NCBI GenBank assembly: GCA_021414065.1
Contig: JAIOPE010000088.1
Coordinates: forward strand, 1 to 47,997
Length of the DNA stretch: 47,997 bases
From: Planctomycetota bacterium
Lineage (GTDB): Bacteria; Planctomycetota; JAJSAM01; JAJVHW01
Reading direction: 5' to 3'
How positions within the stretch are numbered: the stretch's first letter is position 1; each line of letters starts with the position of its first letter. Positions 34,765 through 43,730 of this stretch are shown here, piece after piece. Both the position numbers and the translations under genes were made by a program. The notes beneath the pieces were generated by a model that worked only from the letters and a program-made list of their open reading frames with translations, did not search any database and had not been told where the DNA came from.

Positions 34765-37035
34765 CTACTGCGCCTCGAGCAACTTCGCCAGCGCCTCCGG
34801 CGTCGTCACGGGCGCGGCGCATGAGCGGTTGCGGCAGACGTACGCCGCGGGTTTGCCGGCCACGGGGTTCTGCGACGCAGTGAACGGCGCGACGGCCTCG
34901 ATCGCGTTGCCCGCGGCGCCCGGCGCGTGGACGAGGACGACGGTCTCCGGGAGGAAGCGAGAGCGGACCTCGGCGATCAGCGCCTTCGTCGCGGCGTCGT
35001 CGGGCGCGCCGGCGATCACCACTTCGCGGGTCGGGCCGAGGGCCCAGGCGAGAGCGGAGAGCGCGTAGGGGTAGCCCATCGGGTACTTCGTGAGCGTCGG
35101 CATCCACGCGGAGAGGCAGTCGGCGCCGGCCTTCGTGAGAGCTTCGTCGCCCGTCGCGGAGCCGACGCGGACGAGCGCGTACGCCGCGGCCGAGTTGCCC
35201 GAGGGCAGTGCGCCGTCGTACAGCTCGCGCGTCGATGCGATCTGCTTCTCGCCGCGTCGCGATGCGAGTCGGAAGGCGCCGTCGGGGTCGCGGAACTCCG
35301 TGACGATCTCGCGGCAGAGGTCGCGCGCTGCGGCGAGGTACTTCGCGTCGAACGTGGCTTCGTACAGATCGGCGAGGCCGATCGCGAGGAACGCGTGGTC
35401 CTCCAGGAACGCGGGGATCGCAGCGTCGCCCTTCCGCCAGCGGTGGAGGAGATGACCGTCTGCTTCGCGCATCGTCGCGAGGACGAAGTCCGCCGCGCGC
35501 GCGGCCTCCTTCGCGTACGTCTCGTCGCCGAACGCAGTCGCCGCGCGAGCGAGGGCGCCGATCATCAGGCCGTTCCAGTCGGCGAGGACCTTGTCGTCGA
35601 GGTGCGGGCGCACGCGCTTCGAGCGCACCGCGAGGAGCTTCGCGCGCATCGCGGCGAGGCGCGTCGAGAGCGCCACGACGGTCGTCTTCTCCGCGGCTGC
35701 GTGCTCGGCGAGCGCGGTGCGCACGTGCAGGATGTTGGCTCCTGTGCGCGTGTGCTGCGCCTCGTCGATGAAGTTGCCGCCGGGCTCGGTCTCGTAGACG
35801 CGGCGACAGAGCGCGGCGTCGTCCGGCCCCAGGATCGCGGCGATCTCGTTCTCCGTCCAGACGTAGAACTTCCCTTCGACGCCCTCGGAGTCGGCGTCCT
35901 CGGCCGAGAGGAACCCGCCGGTGGGGTCGCGGAGGTCGCGCAGCACGTACGCAATCGCGTCGCGGGCGGTTGCTTCCCATCGCGGATCGCGCGACACGAG
36001 CCACGCGTCGGTGTAGGCGCGGATCAGCGTGGCCTGGTCGTAGAGCATCTTCTCGAAGTGGGGAACGAGCCACTCGCGGTCGGTCGAGTAGCGGTGGAAG
36101 CCGCCGCCGACATGGTCGTGGATGCCGCCGCGTTGCATCGCGTCCAGGGTGCGCTCGATCTGCGCGAGCGCAGCTTCGTCACGCGCCCGGCCGGGTCCTG
36201 CGGAGCGCTCCAGCAGAAACGAGAGCGCGAAGGCACGCGGGAACTTGGGCGGCGGACCGTAGCCGCCCTGTTGGTCGTCGAACGTAGCTCGGAACTGCTC
36301 CACGGCGTGATCGAGCGGGTCGGTCGAGAGGTCGCCGCCCTTCAACGTGTCGCCGCCGCGGCGCACGGCGTCGGCGATCCCCTCCGAACTCGCGACGACG
36401 TCCGCGCGCTTCGTACGCCAGACCTCGTCGAGACGCTTCAAGACGGTCGGGAACCCCGCGCGTCCCCAGCGGTCCTCGGGCGGGAAGTACGTGCCGCCGA
36501 AGAACGGCTTGCGGTCGTGCGTGAGGAAGACCGTCAGCGGCCACCCGCCCTGGCCCGACGTCGCTTGCACCGCCGCCATGTAGACGGCGTCCACGTCGGG
36601 GCGTTCCTCGCGGTCCACCTTGATCGAGATGTACCGCTCGTTCAGCAACTCCGCGATGCCTTCGTCTTCGAAGCTCTCGCGCTCCATCACGTGGCACCAG
36701 TGACAGGTCGAGTACCCGATCGAGAGGAAGATCGGCTTGTCTTCCTTCTTCGCCTTCGCGAACGCTTCGTCGCACCAGGGCCACCAGTCCACCGGGTTGT
36801 GCGCGTGCTGGCGCAGGTACGGGCTCGACTCCTTGGCGAGGCGGTTCGTGTGTTTCGGCGTGTCGTTCACGGGGGTGGCTCCGGGGGCGGCGGGAGATTC
36901 CGGTGGTTGGATCGACGGCGGCGGGACTGGCGGTTGCACTGGCGGCTGGACTGGCGGCGGCGCGTCCTGCCCGGCGCGCGCGGAGCCCGTCAGCACGGAG
37001 CCCGCGGCGAGGATCAGGGCGAGACGGCGTCGCAT
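34765..37035 (-). CDS. DUF255/YyaL-type thioredoxin-domain protein
   Basis: 756 aa, exported: signal peptide [21 protein letters not shown], then a Pro-rich spacer (repeated PPVQ, residues 26-50). Residues 60-220 are the DUF255 thioredoxin-like domain with [26 protein letters not shown], the CHWC motif (Cys111, Cys114) in [16 protein letters not shown] and [10 protein letters not shown]. The C-terminal part resembles the six-hairpin glycosidase-like region of the SPATA20/YyaL family ([30 protein letters not shown]). Substrates are unknown for the family. An exported copy is less common than the cytoplasmic form. It is monocistronic, divergent from the protease gene with 67 bp between. Confidence 0.88.
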   Translation of the reverse strand: MRRRLALILAAGSVLTGSARAGQDAPPPVQPPVQPPVPPPSIQPPESPAAPGATPVNDTPKHTNRLAKESSPYLRQHAHNPVDWWPWCDEAFAKAKKEDKPIFLSIGYSTCHWCHVMERESFEDEGIAELLNERYISIKVDREERPDVDAVYMAAVQATSGQGGWPLTVFLTHDRKPFFGGTYFPPEDRWGRAGFPTVLKRLDEVWRTKRADVVASSEGIADAVRRGGDTLKGGDLSTDPLDHAVEQFRATFDDQQGGYGPPPKFPRAFALSFLLERSAGPGRARDEAALAQIERTLDAMQRGGIHDHVGGGFHRYSTDREWLVPHFEKMLYDQATLIRAYTDAWLVSRDPRWEATARDAIAYVLRDLRDPTGGFLSAEDADSEGVEGKFYVWTENEIAAILGPDDAALCRRVYETEPGGNFIDEAQHTRTGANILHVRTALAEHAAAEKTTVVALSTRLAAMRAKLLAVRSKRVRPHLDDKVLADWNGLMIGALARAATAFGDETYAKEAARAADFVLATMREADGHLLHRWRKGDAAIPAFLEDHAFLAIGLADLYEATFDAKYLAAARDLCREIVTEFRDPDGAFRLASRRGEKQIASTRELYDGALPSGNSAAAYALVRVGSATGDEALTKAGADCLSAWMPTLTKYPMGYPYALSALAWALGPTREVVIAGAPDDAATKALIAEVRSRFLPETVVLVHAPGAAGNAIEAVAPFTASQNPVAGKPAAYVCRNRSCAAPVTTPEALAKLLEAQ

Positions 37036-37102
37036 CTGCGGAGCGTAGCCGCCCCGCGCCGATCTCTGCGACCTTGCGGCGCCGCAGGCCGCGGGCTACA
37101 GG

Positions 37103-38626
37103 ATGGACATGCAGACCGCGTCGCGTCCCGGGGTCGTCATCGCGTTCGCCGCGATCATCGCGGCGTGCGTCGCGGCGGTCGTCGGCGGGATGACGGCGCT
37201 GGTCGTCGTGCACTGGGAGCCGGGTACGGAGGACGCACCGACCCGCGAGCGACTCGAGCCGGGCGCTCCGACCGAGCTGAGCCTGACACCTGACACCCCA
37301 CTCGCCCAGACCACGCTCACAGTCCCCGCCGACGCGATCCTCGTGCGCATTCACGCAACGAGCAGTCACGGTCCGATCTCGGTCCGCGCGCGGATCGGCG
37401 ACGCGGCCGACGGTCCGTGGGACGCCGAGTCTTCCGACGACGCGGAGGAACAGGACATCGACCTGCCCACGGTCCCGAGCCACGGACTCCTGCCGGGGCC
37501 GGTCGTCATTGAGGTGGAGGCGGCGCGGGATCTGGACGACGGCTCCCCTCTGGCGGTCGAGGTGCGTGCCGACGTTGTGCTTTCGCACGTCGAGGCGACG
37601 ATCGAAGCCGGTGCCGAGTGGTCCGGATCGACCGACGGGGCCTCGGGATTCCAGCGGACCGTGGCTGTCCGCGTGCCGGCCGACGCGCCGTCGCTTCGCC
37701 TCGACCTGGCCGACGCGCCGACGGATCTCGATCTTCACGTGAGCACCGGATCTCCGCTGGATGCGAGCGCGGACGCCCACGGCGGCGCAATCACCGCCGC
37801 CACCGCCGAGTCGATCGTCCTCGACGCGGAGTCGGAGCCCGCACTCCCAAAGGGCGGCGGGACGATCTTCGTCACCGTCACGGACCCGGCGCTGAGCCCG
37901 TTCAGCATCCCGTTCCGTCTCGTGACCACGATCGGCACCGACGCGCCCGACGGCCTCGCGCGTCTTCCGGAACTGCCTCACCCGACCGACCCGCGGCAAC
38001 TCGCGGTGCTCGCGGTCGTCGAGTTGATGACGGACGAAGGCGGCGGCTCGGGCACGCTGGTGAGCGCCGACGGATGGATACTGACCGCCCGCCACGTCGT
38101 CGAGGCCGCCGCCCGCGCCGTGGCGGGCGGGACTCCGGACGACGCCCCTGAGATCGTTGTCGCGATGTCGCTCGACGCCCGCGAGGTTGCGAAGGACCTC
38201 TTCCTCGCCGAGGTCGTGCACTCCGATCGCGACCTGGACCTCGCGATGCTGCGCGTCGTTTCGGGCGTCCGCGGCACCGACATTCCCGAGGGGTACCGGT
38301 TCCCGTGCGTGAAGCCGCGGACGCGCAGCACGATCTACCTGGGCGACGTCCTGTGGACCCTCGGGTACCCGGCGGCGGGGGGAACCGGCACGCGGGCGTC
38401 GATCACGTTGGCCCGCGGGTGTGTCGCCGGGTGGACCCGGTCCGCGAAGTGCAACGAGATCAAGACCGATGCGTTCGTGTCGCCGGGCTCGTCCGGCGGC
38501 GCGGCGTTCGACGACCGGTGGGACCTCGTCGGCGTGCCGGTCTCGACCCAGGACGGCGGCAACCCGGGCACGGTCCTCGGAAACATCGTGCCGGTGGAGG
38601 CGGTGCCGAAGGACTGGTGGCGATGA
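37103..38626 (+). CDS. Membrane-anchored trypsin-like serine protease
   Basis: 507 aa. An N-terminal helix (VVIAFAAIIAACVAAVVGGMTALVVV) anchors the protein. Residues 50-290 form two beta-rich domains resembling PPC-type or jelly-roll modules (LSLTPDTPLAQTTLTVPADAI; FQRTVAVRVPADAPSLRLDL). The C-terminal 200 residues are a HtrA-like chymotrypsin fold with a full catalytic triad: His331 (LTARHVV), Asp379 (DLDLAML) and Ser464 (SPGSSGGAAF). There is no PDZ domain, unlike DegP/HtrA. An ATG two codons later is an equally good start. It converges on the B3/B4 gene. Confidence 0.85.
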   Translation: MDMQTASRPGVVIAFAAIIAACVAAVVGGMTALVVVHWEPGTEDAPTRERLEPGAPTELSLTPDTPLAQTTLTVPADAILVRIHATSSHGPISVRARIGDAADGPWDAESSDDAEEQDIDLPTVPSHGLLPGPVVIEVEAARDLDDGSPLAVEVRADVVLSHVEATIEAGAEWSGSTDGASGFQRTVAVRVPADAPSLRLDLADAPTDLDLHVSTGSPLDASADAHGGAITAATAESIVLDAESEPALPKGGGTIFVTVTDPALSPFSIPFRLVTTIGTDAPDGLARLPELPHPTDPRQLAVLAVVELMTDEGGGSGTLVSADGWILTARHVVEAAARAVAGGTPDDAPEIVVAMSLDAREVAKDLFLAEVVHSDRDLDLAMLRVVSGVRGTDIPEGYRFPCVKPRTRSTIYLGDVLWTLGYPAAGGTGTRASITLARGCVAGWTRSAKCNEIKTDAFVSPGSSGGAAFDDRWDLVGVPVSTQDGGNPGTVLGNIVPVEAVPKDWWR

Positions 38627-38635
38627 TCGAGTCGT

Positions 38636-38678
38636 CCGTCGCGACGGCTCGCGTCAGCCTCCGGCGAGCACGCTGACG
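38636..38678. terminator. Hairpin pair between convergent genes
   Basis: The 12-bp palindrome CCGTCGCGACGG (38636-38647) lies just past the protease stop. It is followed by a CGTCAGC/GCTGACG stem (38652-38678) that overlaps the B3/B4 stop. The position in a 27-bp convergent junction fits a bidirectional terminator, but no T-run accompanies either stem. Confidence 0.35.
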
Positions 38679-39319
38679 TCGGTCGTTGCGCCGCACTCTC
38701 GGGCGAGCAGCGCCGCGAGGCGATCCGCTGCCGCGCGCACCGAGGCGTCCGCGAACGCGGTGCGGCTCGCGTAGAGGACGGCGATGAACCGGCGCGACTC
38801 CGGGCGGAGCTTCGTCTCCATCGAGTCCTTCACGGGGTTCGCGAGGCACGCGCCGCCGTCCCGTGCGACGCAAATGAGCCCCGCGACGTCGATGGCGTGG
38901 CCCGCTGCGTTGAACACGTAGCTCTCGCCCTCGGCGCCGCGACGCAGCACGAGCGCGCCCGGTCCGGCGAGGTCGGTGTCCACGAGCGAGATCGGGATGC
39001 CTGTGTCCAGCGAGACCAGATTGAGCGCGTCCACCGCGTTGTTGATGCGCGGGAACTCGTTCTTCGCAGCCGCCTGCGCGAGGTACTCGCTCGCCGGCTT
39101 GCCGCGGCCGGTCGGCTTGTAGCCGCCGCGCCGGAGCAGGTCGCGGATGGCGGCTCGCACGTTCTCGGGCGGCCACGGGGCGGCGCCGCGCACCGCGACT
39201 GCGGCCGCGATCTCGGCCGCAAGTGCGTCCGACGACGGCGCAATCACGGCGCCCTGCACCTCGATGACGCCCACGACGAGGTCCGGGTCGGGCACGTCGA
39301 TCCGTAGCAAGGTGGTCAT
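38654..39319 (-). CDS. B3/B4 (PheT-like tRNA-editing) domain protein
   Basis: 221 aa. It matches the stand-alone B3/B4 domain family related to the editing module of phenylalanyl-tRNA synthetase beta: GRGKPASEYL, then EFPRINNAVDALNLVSLDTGIPISLVDTDL, LVLRRGAEGESY, and VKDSMETKLRPESRRFIAVLYAS. Such proteins may bind or deacylate aminoacyl-tRNA; the substrate is not predictable here. The ATG at 39319 overlaps the stop of the HAD remnant as ATGA. The frame continues upstream without a stop into HAD sequence, but that join comes from frameshift chance and is not a real fusion (see the pseudogene). Confidence 0.82.
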   Translation of the reverse strand: MTTLLRIDVPDPDLVVGVIEVQGAVIAPSSDALAAEIAAAVAVRGAAPWPPENVRAAIRDLLRRGGYKPTGRGKPASEYLAQAAAKNEFPRINNAVDALNLVSLDTGIPISLVDTDLAGPGALVLRRGAEGESYVFNAAGHAIDVAGLICVARDGGACLANPVKDSMETKLRPESRRFIAVLYASRTAFADASVRAAADRLAALLARECGATTDVSVLAGG

Positions 39320-39775
39320 CGGCGGTCCTCCAGCACGGCGTCGGTGAACGCGACGACGTCGTCGAACGCGTGATCCGCGTGGACGCGGCGGGCAGCAGTC
39401 TGCTCGGGCCAGATCGACGCGGCCAGGCGCGGATCTCGACGAACCCGGCGTTCGAGACGAGCGCGATCTTCGTCCCTGCGTCTCGAGCGTCAGGTCGAAC
39501 CGCGCGGCGCGGCGCACTGCCGCGCGTTCGATGCGCTCCATCGGGATCGTCGGGTCGATCTCGTGGGCAAGGAGACGGAACGCTTCGACGTCGTCGCGAA
39601 TGCGCCCCACGGCGCGGCCGGGGCGATCGGCGAACAGGACCCGCTCCCAGTCGTGCTGCGACACGCCGAGGTCGTCCCAGGTGTACGCCTGCGTGTCGGC
39701 TGCGGGCCGCACGTGGACCAGGGTGTGGAACAGGTCGAAGAGGACCGCGCGCGGCCGGCGGAGAGGGTTCGACAT
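39316..39775 (-). pseudogene. Frameshifted, internally deleted HAD-hydrolase gene
   Basis: The first 100 codons read as a HAD-like hydrolase (PRAVLFDLFHTLVHV motif I, then a cap-like helical part to RFDLTLET). The frame then turns into Arg/Ser-rich nonsense. The missing continuation appears in a second frame (KIALVSNAGFVEIRAW, motif II, about 39422-39470) and then in a third frame (IWPEQTAARRVHADHAFDDV ... ending at a TGA at 39316). The region for motifs III and IV (Lys, GDG-type) is absent. This fits two frame changes plus a deletion of roughly 60-70 codons. Sequencing error could explain a frame change, but not the lost segment. Confidence 0.7.
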
Positions 39776-39797
39776 CGCGGGCGACGCTCCGGAGGTG

Positions 39798-39825
39798 CCC
39801 GGGGCGGCTCGGTCCGCCGCCCGGG
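39798..39825 (-). terminator. GC-rich hairpin downstream of the tRNA
   Basis: CCCGGG and GCGG pair with CCGC and CCCGGG around a CTCGGT loop, with a 2-nt bulge. It lies 21 bp beyond the 3' end of the tRNA on its strand. No U-run follows. Plausible tRNA transcript terminator. Confidence 0.35.
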
Positions 39826-39845
39826 GATCGACTCGTGCGAGGCGT

Positions 39846-39923
<78 letters not shown>

Positions 39924-39932
39924 CCGTACCTC

Positions 39933-39974
39933 GTCGCGACGGCTTCCCGTCGCGACAGGGCCTCGCACGAGGCC
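39933..39974. terminator. Two tandem perfect hairpins between the PP2C gene and the tRNA
   Basis: GTCGCGACGG-CTTC-CCGTCGCGAC (39933-39956, 10-bp stem) is followed at once by GGCCTCG-CA-CGAGGCC (39959-39974). On the minus strand they come 72 bp after the PP2C stop and 11 bp before the tRNA, so they could end the PP2C transcript or mark processing of the tRNA leader. The CCGTCGCGAC core also occurs at 38636. Confidence 0.45.
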
Positions 39975-40045
39975 AAGCCGAGTCTTCTACCGAACCGTCG
40001 CCGGGCGGACAAATTCACCGGGGGGCGGCTGCGTCGGACACCCCC

Positions 40046-41260
40046 TCAGCGGGGCGCGGCGGGGCGCACCCGCTCGGCGGCGTCCCGGGCGAACGCGGCG
40101 ACGATCTTCGGAGCGATCTCCGGCTCGCGGCGGGCCACGGCCATGAGGGCGTCGCGGGTGAGACGGGCGAGCAGGGTGTGCTCCACGGCGATCGCCGTCG
40201 GGGCTGCGACCCAGCGGTCCACGAGCGCGGCTTCGCCGAACCAAGTGCCGGCTGGCGCGTCGTCGATCGGCTGCCCGCCGCGGGCGAGCCGGATGCGGCC
40301 CTCCAGCACCACGAACAGCGCCGGGATCGGCTGGTCCTCGCGCATGACGATCGTCCCGGCGGTCGCCTCGATCGTCTCGGACGCGAGGACCACCTGGAGG
40401 AACTCCCTCGGGTCGAGCGCCTGCAGCACGGGGACCGCCGCGAGAGCCCGAGACTTCTGCTCGCTCACGCGGAGGCGGTCCATGTCGGCCGGCTCGGCCG
40501 ACTCGCAGCGTACGGCAAGCGCGGTGATGTTGTCGTGGCCGCCGCGTGCGCAGGCGAGTTGGACGAACCGCTCGACCGACGCGTGGAGGTCTCCGAGCAG
40601 GAGCGCGGCGATCTCGTCTTCCTGGACGTAGTGCGAGAGGCCGTCGGAGCAGAGGAGGAACTGGTCGCCGGGGACGGCCTCGAGATCCATCGCATCCACC
40701 GCGACGTCGTTCGCCACGCCGACCGCGCGGGCGAGCACGCATCGCAGTCGTTCCAGCTCGGGCGCCTTGGACTCCTCGCGCGTGAGCTGGCCGGCGAGCA
40801 CCAGTTCGTCCACGAGCGAGTGATCGCGGGTGATCTGCGTCGCGCGACCGTTCCGGACGAGGTAAGCGCGCGAGTCGCCGACGTGGGCGACGAACGCCCG
40901 GTCGTTGGCGATCAGGAGGGCGGTGAGGGTGGTCCCCATCCCCCGTCGATCGGACTCGGCGAGGGACGCGCCGAACACCGACCGGGCGGCGGCGAGAACC
41001 GAGTCCGCGAGGACGCGGACGATCTCCGATGCAGGCGCGCCCGACTCTCCGGCGGTGAACGCGTCCACACGGTCGCGATGGGCGACGACGTAGTCCCGCA
41101 CGGCCTGGACGGCGAGGTGCGACGCGACCTCGCCGGCGGCGCGGCCTCCCATCCCGTCGGCGACGATGAACAGGCCGAGCTCGGGAGCGACGAGATGATT
41201 GTCCTCGTTGTGCTCCCGCACTCGGCCCACGTCGGTGTGAACGGCAGGGCGTATCCGCAT
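40046..41260 (-). CDS. PP2C-family Ser/Thr phosphatase fused to a cNMP-binding domain
   Basis: 404 aa. Residues 1-245 are a complete PP2C domain with the metal and catalytic motifs DVGRVREHNEDNH, LFIVADGMGG, MGTTLTALLI, VAHVGDSRAYL, LCSDGLSHYV and GGHDNITAL. Residues 275-395 are a cyclic-nucleotide-binding-like fold (FLQVVLASETIEATAGTIVMREDQPIPALFVVLEGRIRL, then GTWFGEAALVDRWVAAPTAIAVEHTLLARL). The phosphate-binding cassette reads FGEAALVDRWVAAPTA, with the usual Arg before the first Ala replaced, so cNMP binding is uncertain. Stand-alone PP2Cs of this kind counter Hanks-type kinases. The ATG at 41260 is the start that begins the PP2C fold; an upstream open frame has no such features. No kinase gene is nearby. 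Confidence 0.88.
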   Translation of the reverse strand: MRIRPAVHTDVGRVREHNEDNHLVAPELGLFIVADGMGGRAAGEVASHLAVQAVRDYVVAHRDRVDAFTAGESGAPASEIVRVLADSVLAAARSVFGASLAESDRRGMGTTLTALLIANDRAFVAHVGDSRAYLVRNGRATQITRDHSLVDELVLAGQLTREESKAPELERLRCVLARAVGVANDVAVDAMDLEAVPGDQFLLCSDGLSHYVQEDEIAALLLGDLHASVERFVQLACARGGHDNITALAVRCESAEPADMDRLRVSEQKSRALAAVPVLQALDPREFLQVVLASETIEATAGTIVMREDQPIPALFVVLEGRIRLARGGQPIDDAPAGTWFGEAALVDRWVAAPTAIAVEHTLLARLTRDALMAVARREPEIAPKIVAAFARDAAERVRPAAPR

Positions 41261-41382
41261 GGAAGCAGAGGGTATCGACCGATCCGGGCGAGTCGGTGCA
41301 ATCCGTCCGGCGGACAGCCGGAACGGGGCCGGACGGGACGACTGCAGGCGCTCTCCGCGGATCACGATACTCTCTGCGCCCC

Positions 41383-42519
41383 ATGGACCCCATCCTCGAG
41401 CAGATTGGACCCGCTGCCTGCCGCAGCTATCTCGTCGCATGCCCCCGCGCCCGGGAGGCGGTGGTCATCGACGCGCTCGCGGAAGACGTTCCGGCCACCC
41501 TCGCACGGCTCGAGCGCGGCGGGCTCCGGCTCGTGGCCGCCATCGACACCCACACGCACGCCGACCACCTGAGCGGTGGCGCGGCGCTCGCTGCGGCGAC
41601 CGGAGGGACGTACGCGCTGCACGAGGCGACCGAGTGCGCCACGGTGCGGGACCGGCTTCGCGACGGACAGGTCGTCGAAGCGGGGGACGTCAGGCTGGAG
41701 ATCCTGCACACGCCCGGTCACACCCCCGACAGCGCGTCGATCCGCTGCGGGCGCCTCCTCTTCACCGGGGACTTCCTCTTCCTGGCGCAGGACGGCGCGG
41801 GGCGTCTCGACCTGCCGGGGAGTGACGCCGGCGTTCACTGGGACAGTTTGCAGCGGCTCGCGTCGCTCGGCGGCGAGTCGGTCGTGCTCCCGGGTCACGA
41901 CTACGAGGGCTTCGGCGCGTCGACCCTGGACGAGGAGCGCCGCCGCAATCCGAGGTTCCAGGACCTCTCGCGTGTCGAGTACGTCGCCTGGCAACGGGCG
42001 ATCGCCATGCAGACGCCGGACTGGATGCTCGCGGTGATCGCCGCAAATCTGGGGACGGCAGCGGAGCACGCGTCCCACCATGCCGACCACGGCGCGAAGT
42101 CGTCCGCCGCTGCCGACATCGCGGGTCTCTCACAGGCGTGCCCACCCGGCGGTGGCGGCGCGTGTCAGGCCGGGCCGATGGGGCGCGTGCCGACCATCTT
42201 CATCGACGAGGCGGCGCGTCGCGTCGGCCGCGTCGCCGCCGACCGTCCGTTCCTGCTCGACGTGCGGGAGCCCCACGAGTTCTCGGGTCCGCGCGGCCGC
42301 CACGCGCCCGGCGCCGTGCTCGTCCCCCTGGCGCAACTCCCGCACCGACTCGACGCGCTCCCGGACGACCTGTCGGCCGAGATCCTCGTGATCTGCAAGT
42401 CCGGCGGACGTTCCGCACGCGCCGCGGAGTTCCTGATCGAGTCCGGCCGCCGCCGCGTGTTCAACATCGCGGGCGGCACCGACGCATGGGCCGGCGCGGG
42501 CCTGCCCGTCGAGCGCTGA
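41383..42519 (+). CDS. Persulfide dioxygenase-rhodanese fusion (ETHE1-like)
   Basis: 378 aa. Residues 1-235 are a metallo-beta-lactamase fold of the ETHE1 persulfide dioxygenase type: DTHTHADHLSGG (55-66), HTPGHTPDS with His113, TGDFLF with Asp130, and VLPGHDYEG with His172. Fe ligands H-H-D are in place. A Gly/Cys-bearing linker (SQACPPGGGGACQAGPM) leads to a rhodanese domain (265-378) with LLDVREPHEFSGPRG and active-site Cys338 in VICKSGGRSARA. The enzyme should oxidise glutathione or other low-molecular-weight persulfide to sulfite, the rhodanese handling sulfane sulfur. It is divergent from the PP2C gene (122-bp gap, no clear promoter seen). Confidence 0.88.
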   Translation: MDPILEQIGPAACRSYLVACPRAREAVVIDALAEDVPATLARLERGGLRLVAAIDTHTHADHLSGGAALAAATGGTYALHEATECATVRDRLRDGQVVEAGDVRLEILHTPGHTPDSASIRCGRLLFTGDFLFLAQDGAGRLDLPGSDAGVHWDSLQRLASLGGESVVLPGHDYEGFGASTLDEERRRNPRFQDLSRVEYVAWQRAIAMQTPDWMLAVIAANLGTAAEHASHHADHGAKSSAAADIAGLSQACPPGGGGACQAGPMGRVPTIFIDEAARRVGRVAADRPFLLDVREPHEFSGPRGRHAPGAVLVPLAQLPHRLDALPDDLSAEILVICKSGGRSARAAEFLIESGRRRVFNIAGGTDAWAGAGLPVER

Positions 42520-42526
42520 CGGGCGC

Positions 42527-43423
42527 TCAGTCTTTCGGGAAGAGGCGCGCGAACGTGACGTCGATGCGCGCTGCGCCGCGGAACGCGACGGCCTCGGCGA
42601 ACGCAGCGTCGGCGTCTGCCCTGCGCCCGGCTCGTACGAGACGCTTCCCGAGCTTGACGTGCCAGCGAGCCGCCTCGCGCCGCGCGAAGACTGCGTCCGG
42701 GTGCTTCGCGACCGTGAGCCGCCTCGTGGCGGCGCCGAGCACCCGGCATCCCTGGGTGTAGACGACGATCGGGTCCGAGCTGATGCCTCCGTCGTGGACC
42801 CGCGTCCGCACGCGCTGCTCCGCGTCGGCCGCGAACGGGAACCGCTCCGCGAGCCGGAGCCAGAGGTCCCAGTCCTCGCACGGTGGGTAGGCCGGGTCGA
42901 ACGCCGCGGAGACTCCGCCCGCGCAGACGGCCTCGATCGCCGAGCGGCGCAGCACCACGGTCATCGTGTGGACGAAGTTCCGGTGGAGCAGTGCGCGGAG
43001 CACTTGCCCGCCCTCGATCGCCGGACGGCGGTCCCAGCGCTGCTTCGAGCCGTCCTCCCAGAACTCGGCGACGTCGGAGTGGACGAGGCACGCGTCCGGC
43101 GTGGCGTCGAGCACTGCGACCTGCGCCGCGAGCTTCCCCGGGAGCCAGATGTCGTCGCTGTCGAGCAGCGCGAACAGGTCGCCGTGCGCCTCTGCGAAGC
43201 CCCGGTTGCGTGCGTTTGCCGGGCCGGCGTTCGCCTGGCGGATCGACCGGATGCGGTTGCCGAACGACGCCAGCACCGCAGGCGTGTCGTCCGTCGAGCC
43301 GTCGTCCACGACCACGATCTCGTGCCCGCCGGGGCAGTCCTGCGCCAGCGCCGACTCGACCGCCTCACGGACGAACCGCGGCCGGTTGTGGACGGGGACG
43401 ATCACGCTGACGCGGGGCGCCAT
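42527..43423 (-). CDS. Family 2 glycosyltransferase
   Basis: 298 aa. A GT-A fold is evident from VSVIVPVHNRPRFVREAVESAL at the N-terminus, VVVDDGSTDDTP, GPANARNRGFAEAHGDLFALLDSDDIWLPGKL (DxD-type metal site) and CEDWDLWLRLAERFPF, the usual acceptor-side ED motif. No membrane segment is seen, so it is cytoplasmic; the sugar and acceptor are unknown. The start ATG 43423 lies only 15 bp from an inverted-repeat element, which leaves little native leader. The frame extends upstream through that element and is rejected. It ends 7 bp from the convergent persulfide dioxygenase gene. Confidence 0.9.
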   Translation of the reverse strand: MAPRVSVIVPVHNRPRFVREAVESALAQDCPGGHEIVVVDDGSTDDTPAVLASFGNRIRSIRQANAGPANARNRGFAEAHGDLFALLDSDDIWLPGKLAAQVAVLDATPDACLVHSDVAEFWEDGSKQRWDRRPAIEGGQVLRALLHRNFVHTMTVVLRRSAIEAVCAGGVSAAFDPAYPPCEDWDLWLRLAERFPFAADAEQRVRTRVHDGGISSDPIVVYTQGCRVLGAATRRLTVAKHPDAVFARREAARWHVKLGKRLVRAGRRADADAAFAEAVAFRGAARIDVTFARLFPKD

Positions 43424-43437
43424 GGTCACCGACTGTA

Positions 43438-43673
43438 GTGGCCGTGTCGAAACAAGTGGCACATTCGGCTGCGTTCCAGTGAGCCGGCTGCAAGGCGGGC
43501 GAGGCGGGCAAACTCCACGGAGCGAGTTGCGCGCTGAGCCCAACGCAGCAGCAGGCTCGCTGGAACGTAGCGGCGAAGCCGGCGCGCGGCTTGCGCGAAC
43601 CCGCAGCGACGGACACCCTCTCGATGGCGGCAAGCCGCGTGACCGAATGTGTCAGTTGTTTTGACACGGCCAC
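43438..43673. mobile_element. 236-bp MITE-like element with 31-bp terminal inverted repeats
   Basis: Left end 43438-43468 and right end 43643-43673 are inverted copies matching at 28 of 31 positions; both begin GTGGCCGTGTC and end CACATTCGG. A second, nested inverted pair lies inside (43471-43485 against 43554-43568, GTTCCAG core). There is no transposase ORF and no clear target-site duplication in the flanks. It fills most of the 307-bp gap between the divergent GT2 and phosphodiesterase genes. Remaining bases 43674-43730 hold one CCCGGGC/GCCCGGG stem (43685-43711). Confidence 0.7.
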
Positions 43674-43730
43674 GGATCCCGTGCCCCGGGCTCCCGCGAC
43701 ACGCGCCCGGGCTTTCGGTACTTTCCACCC

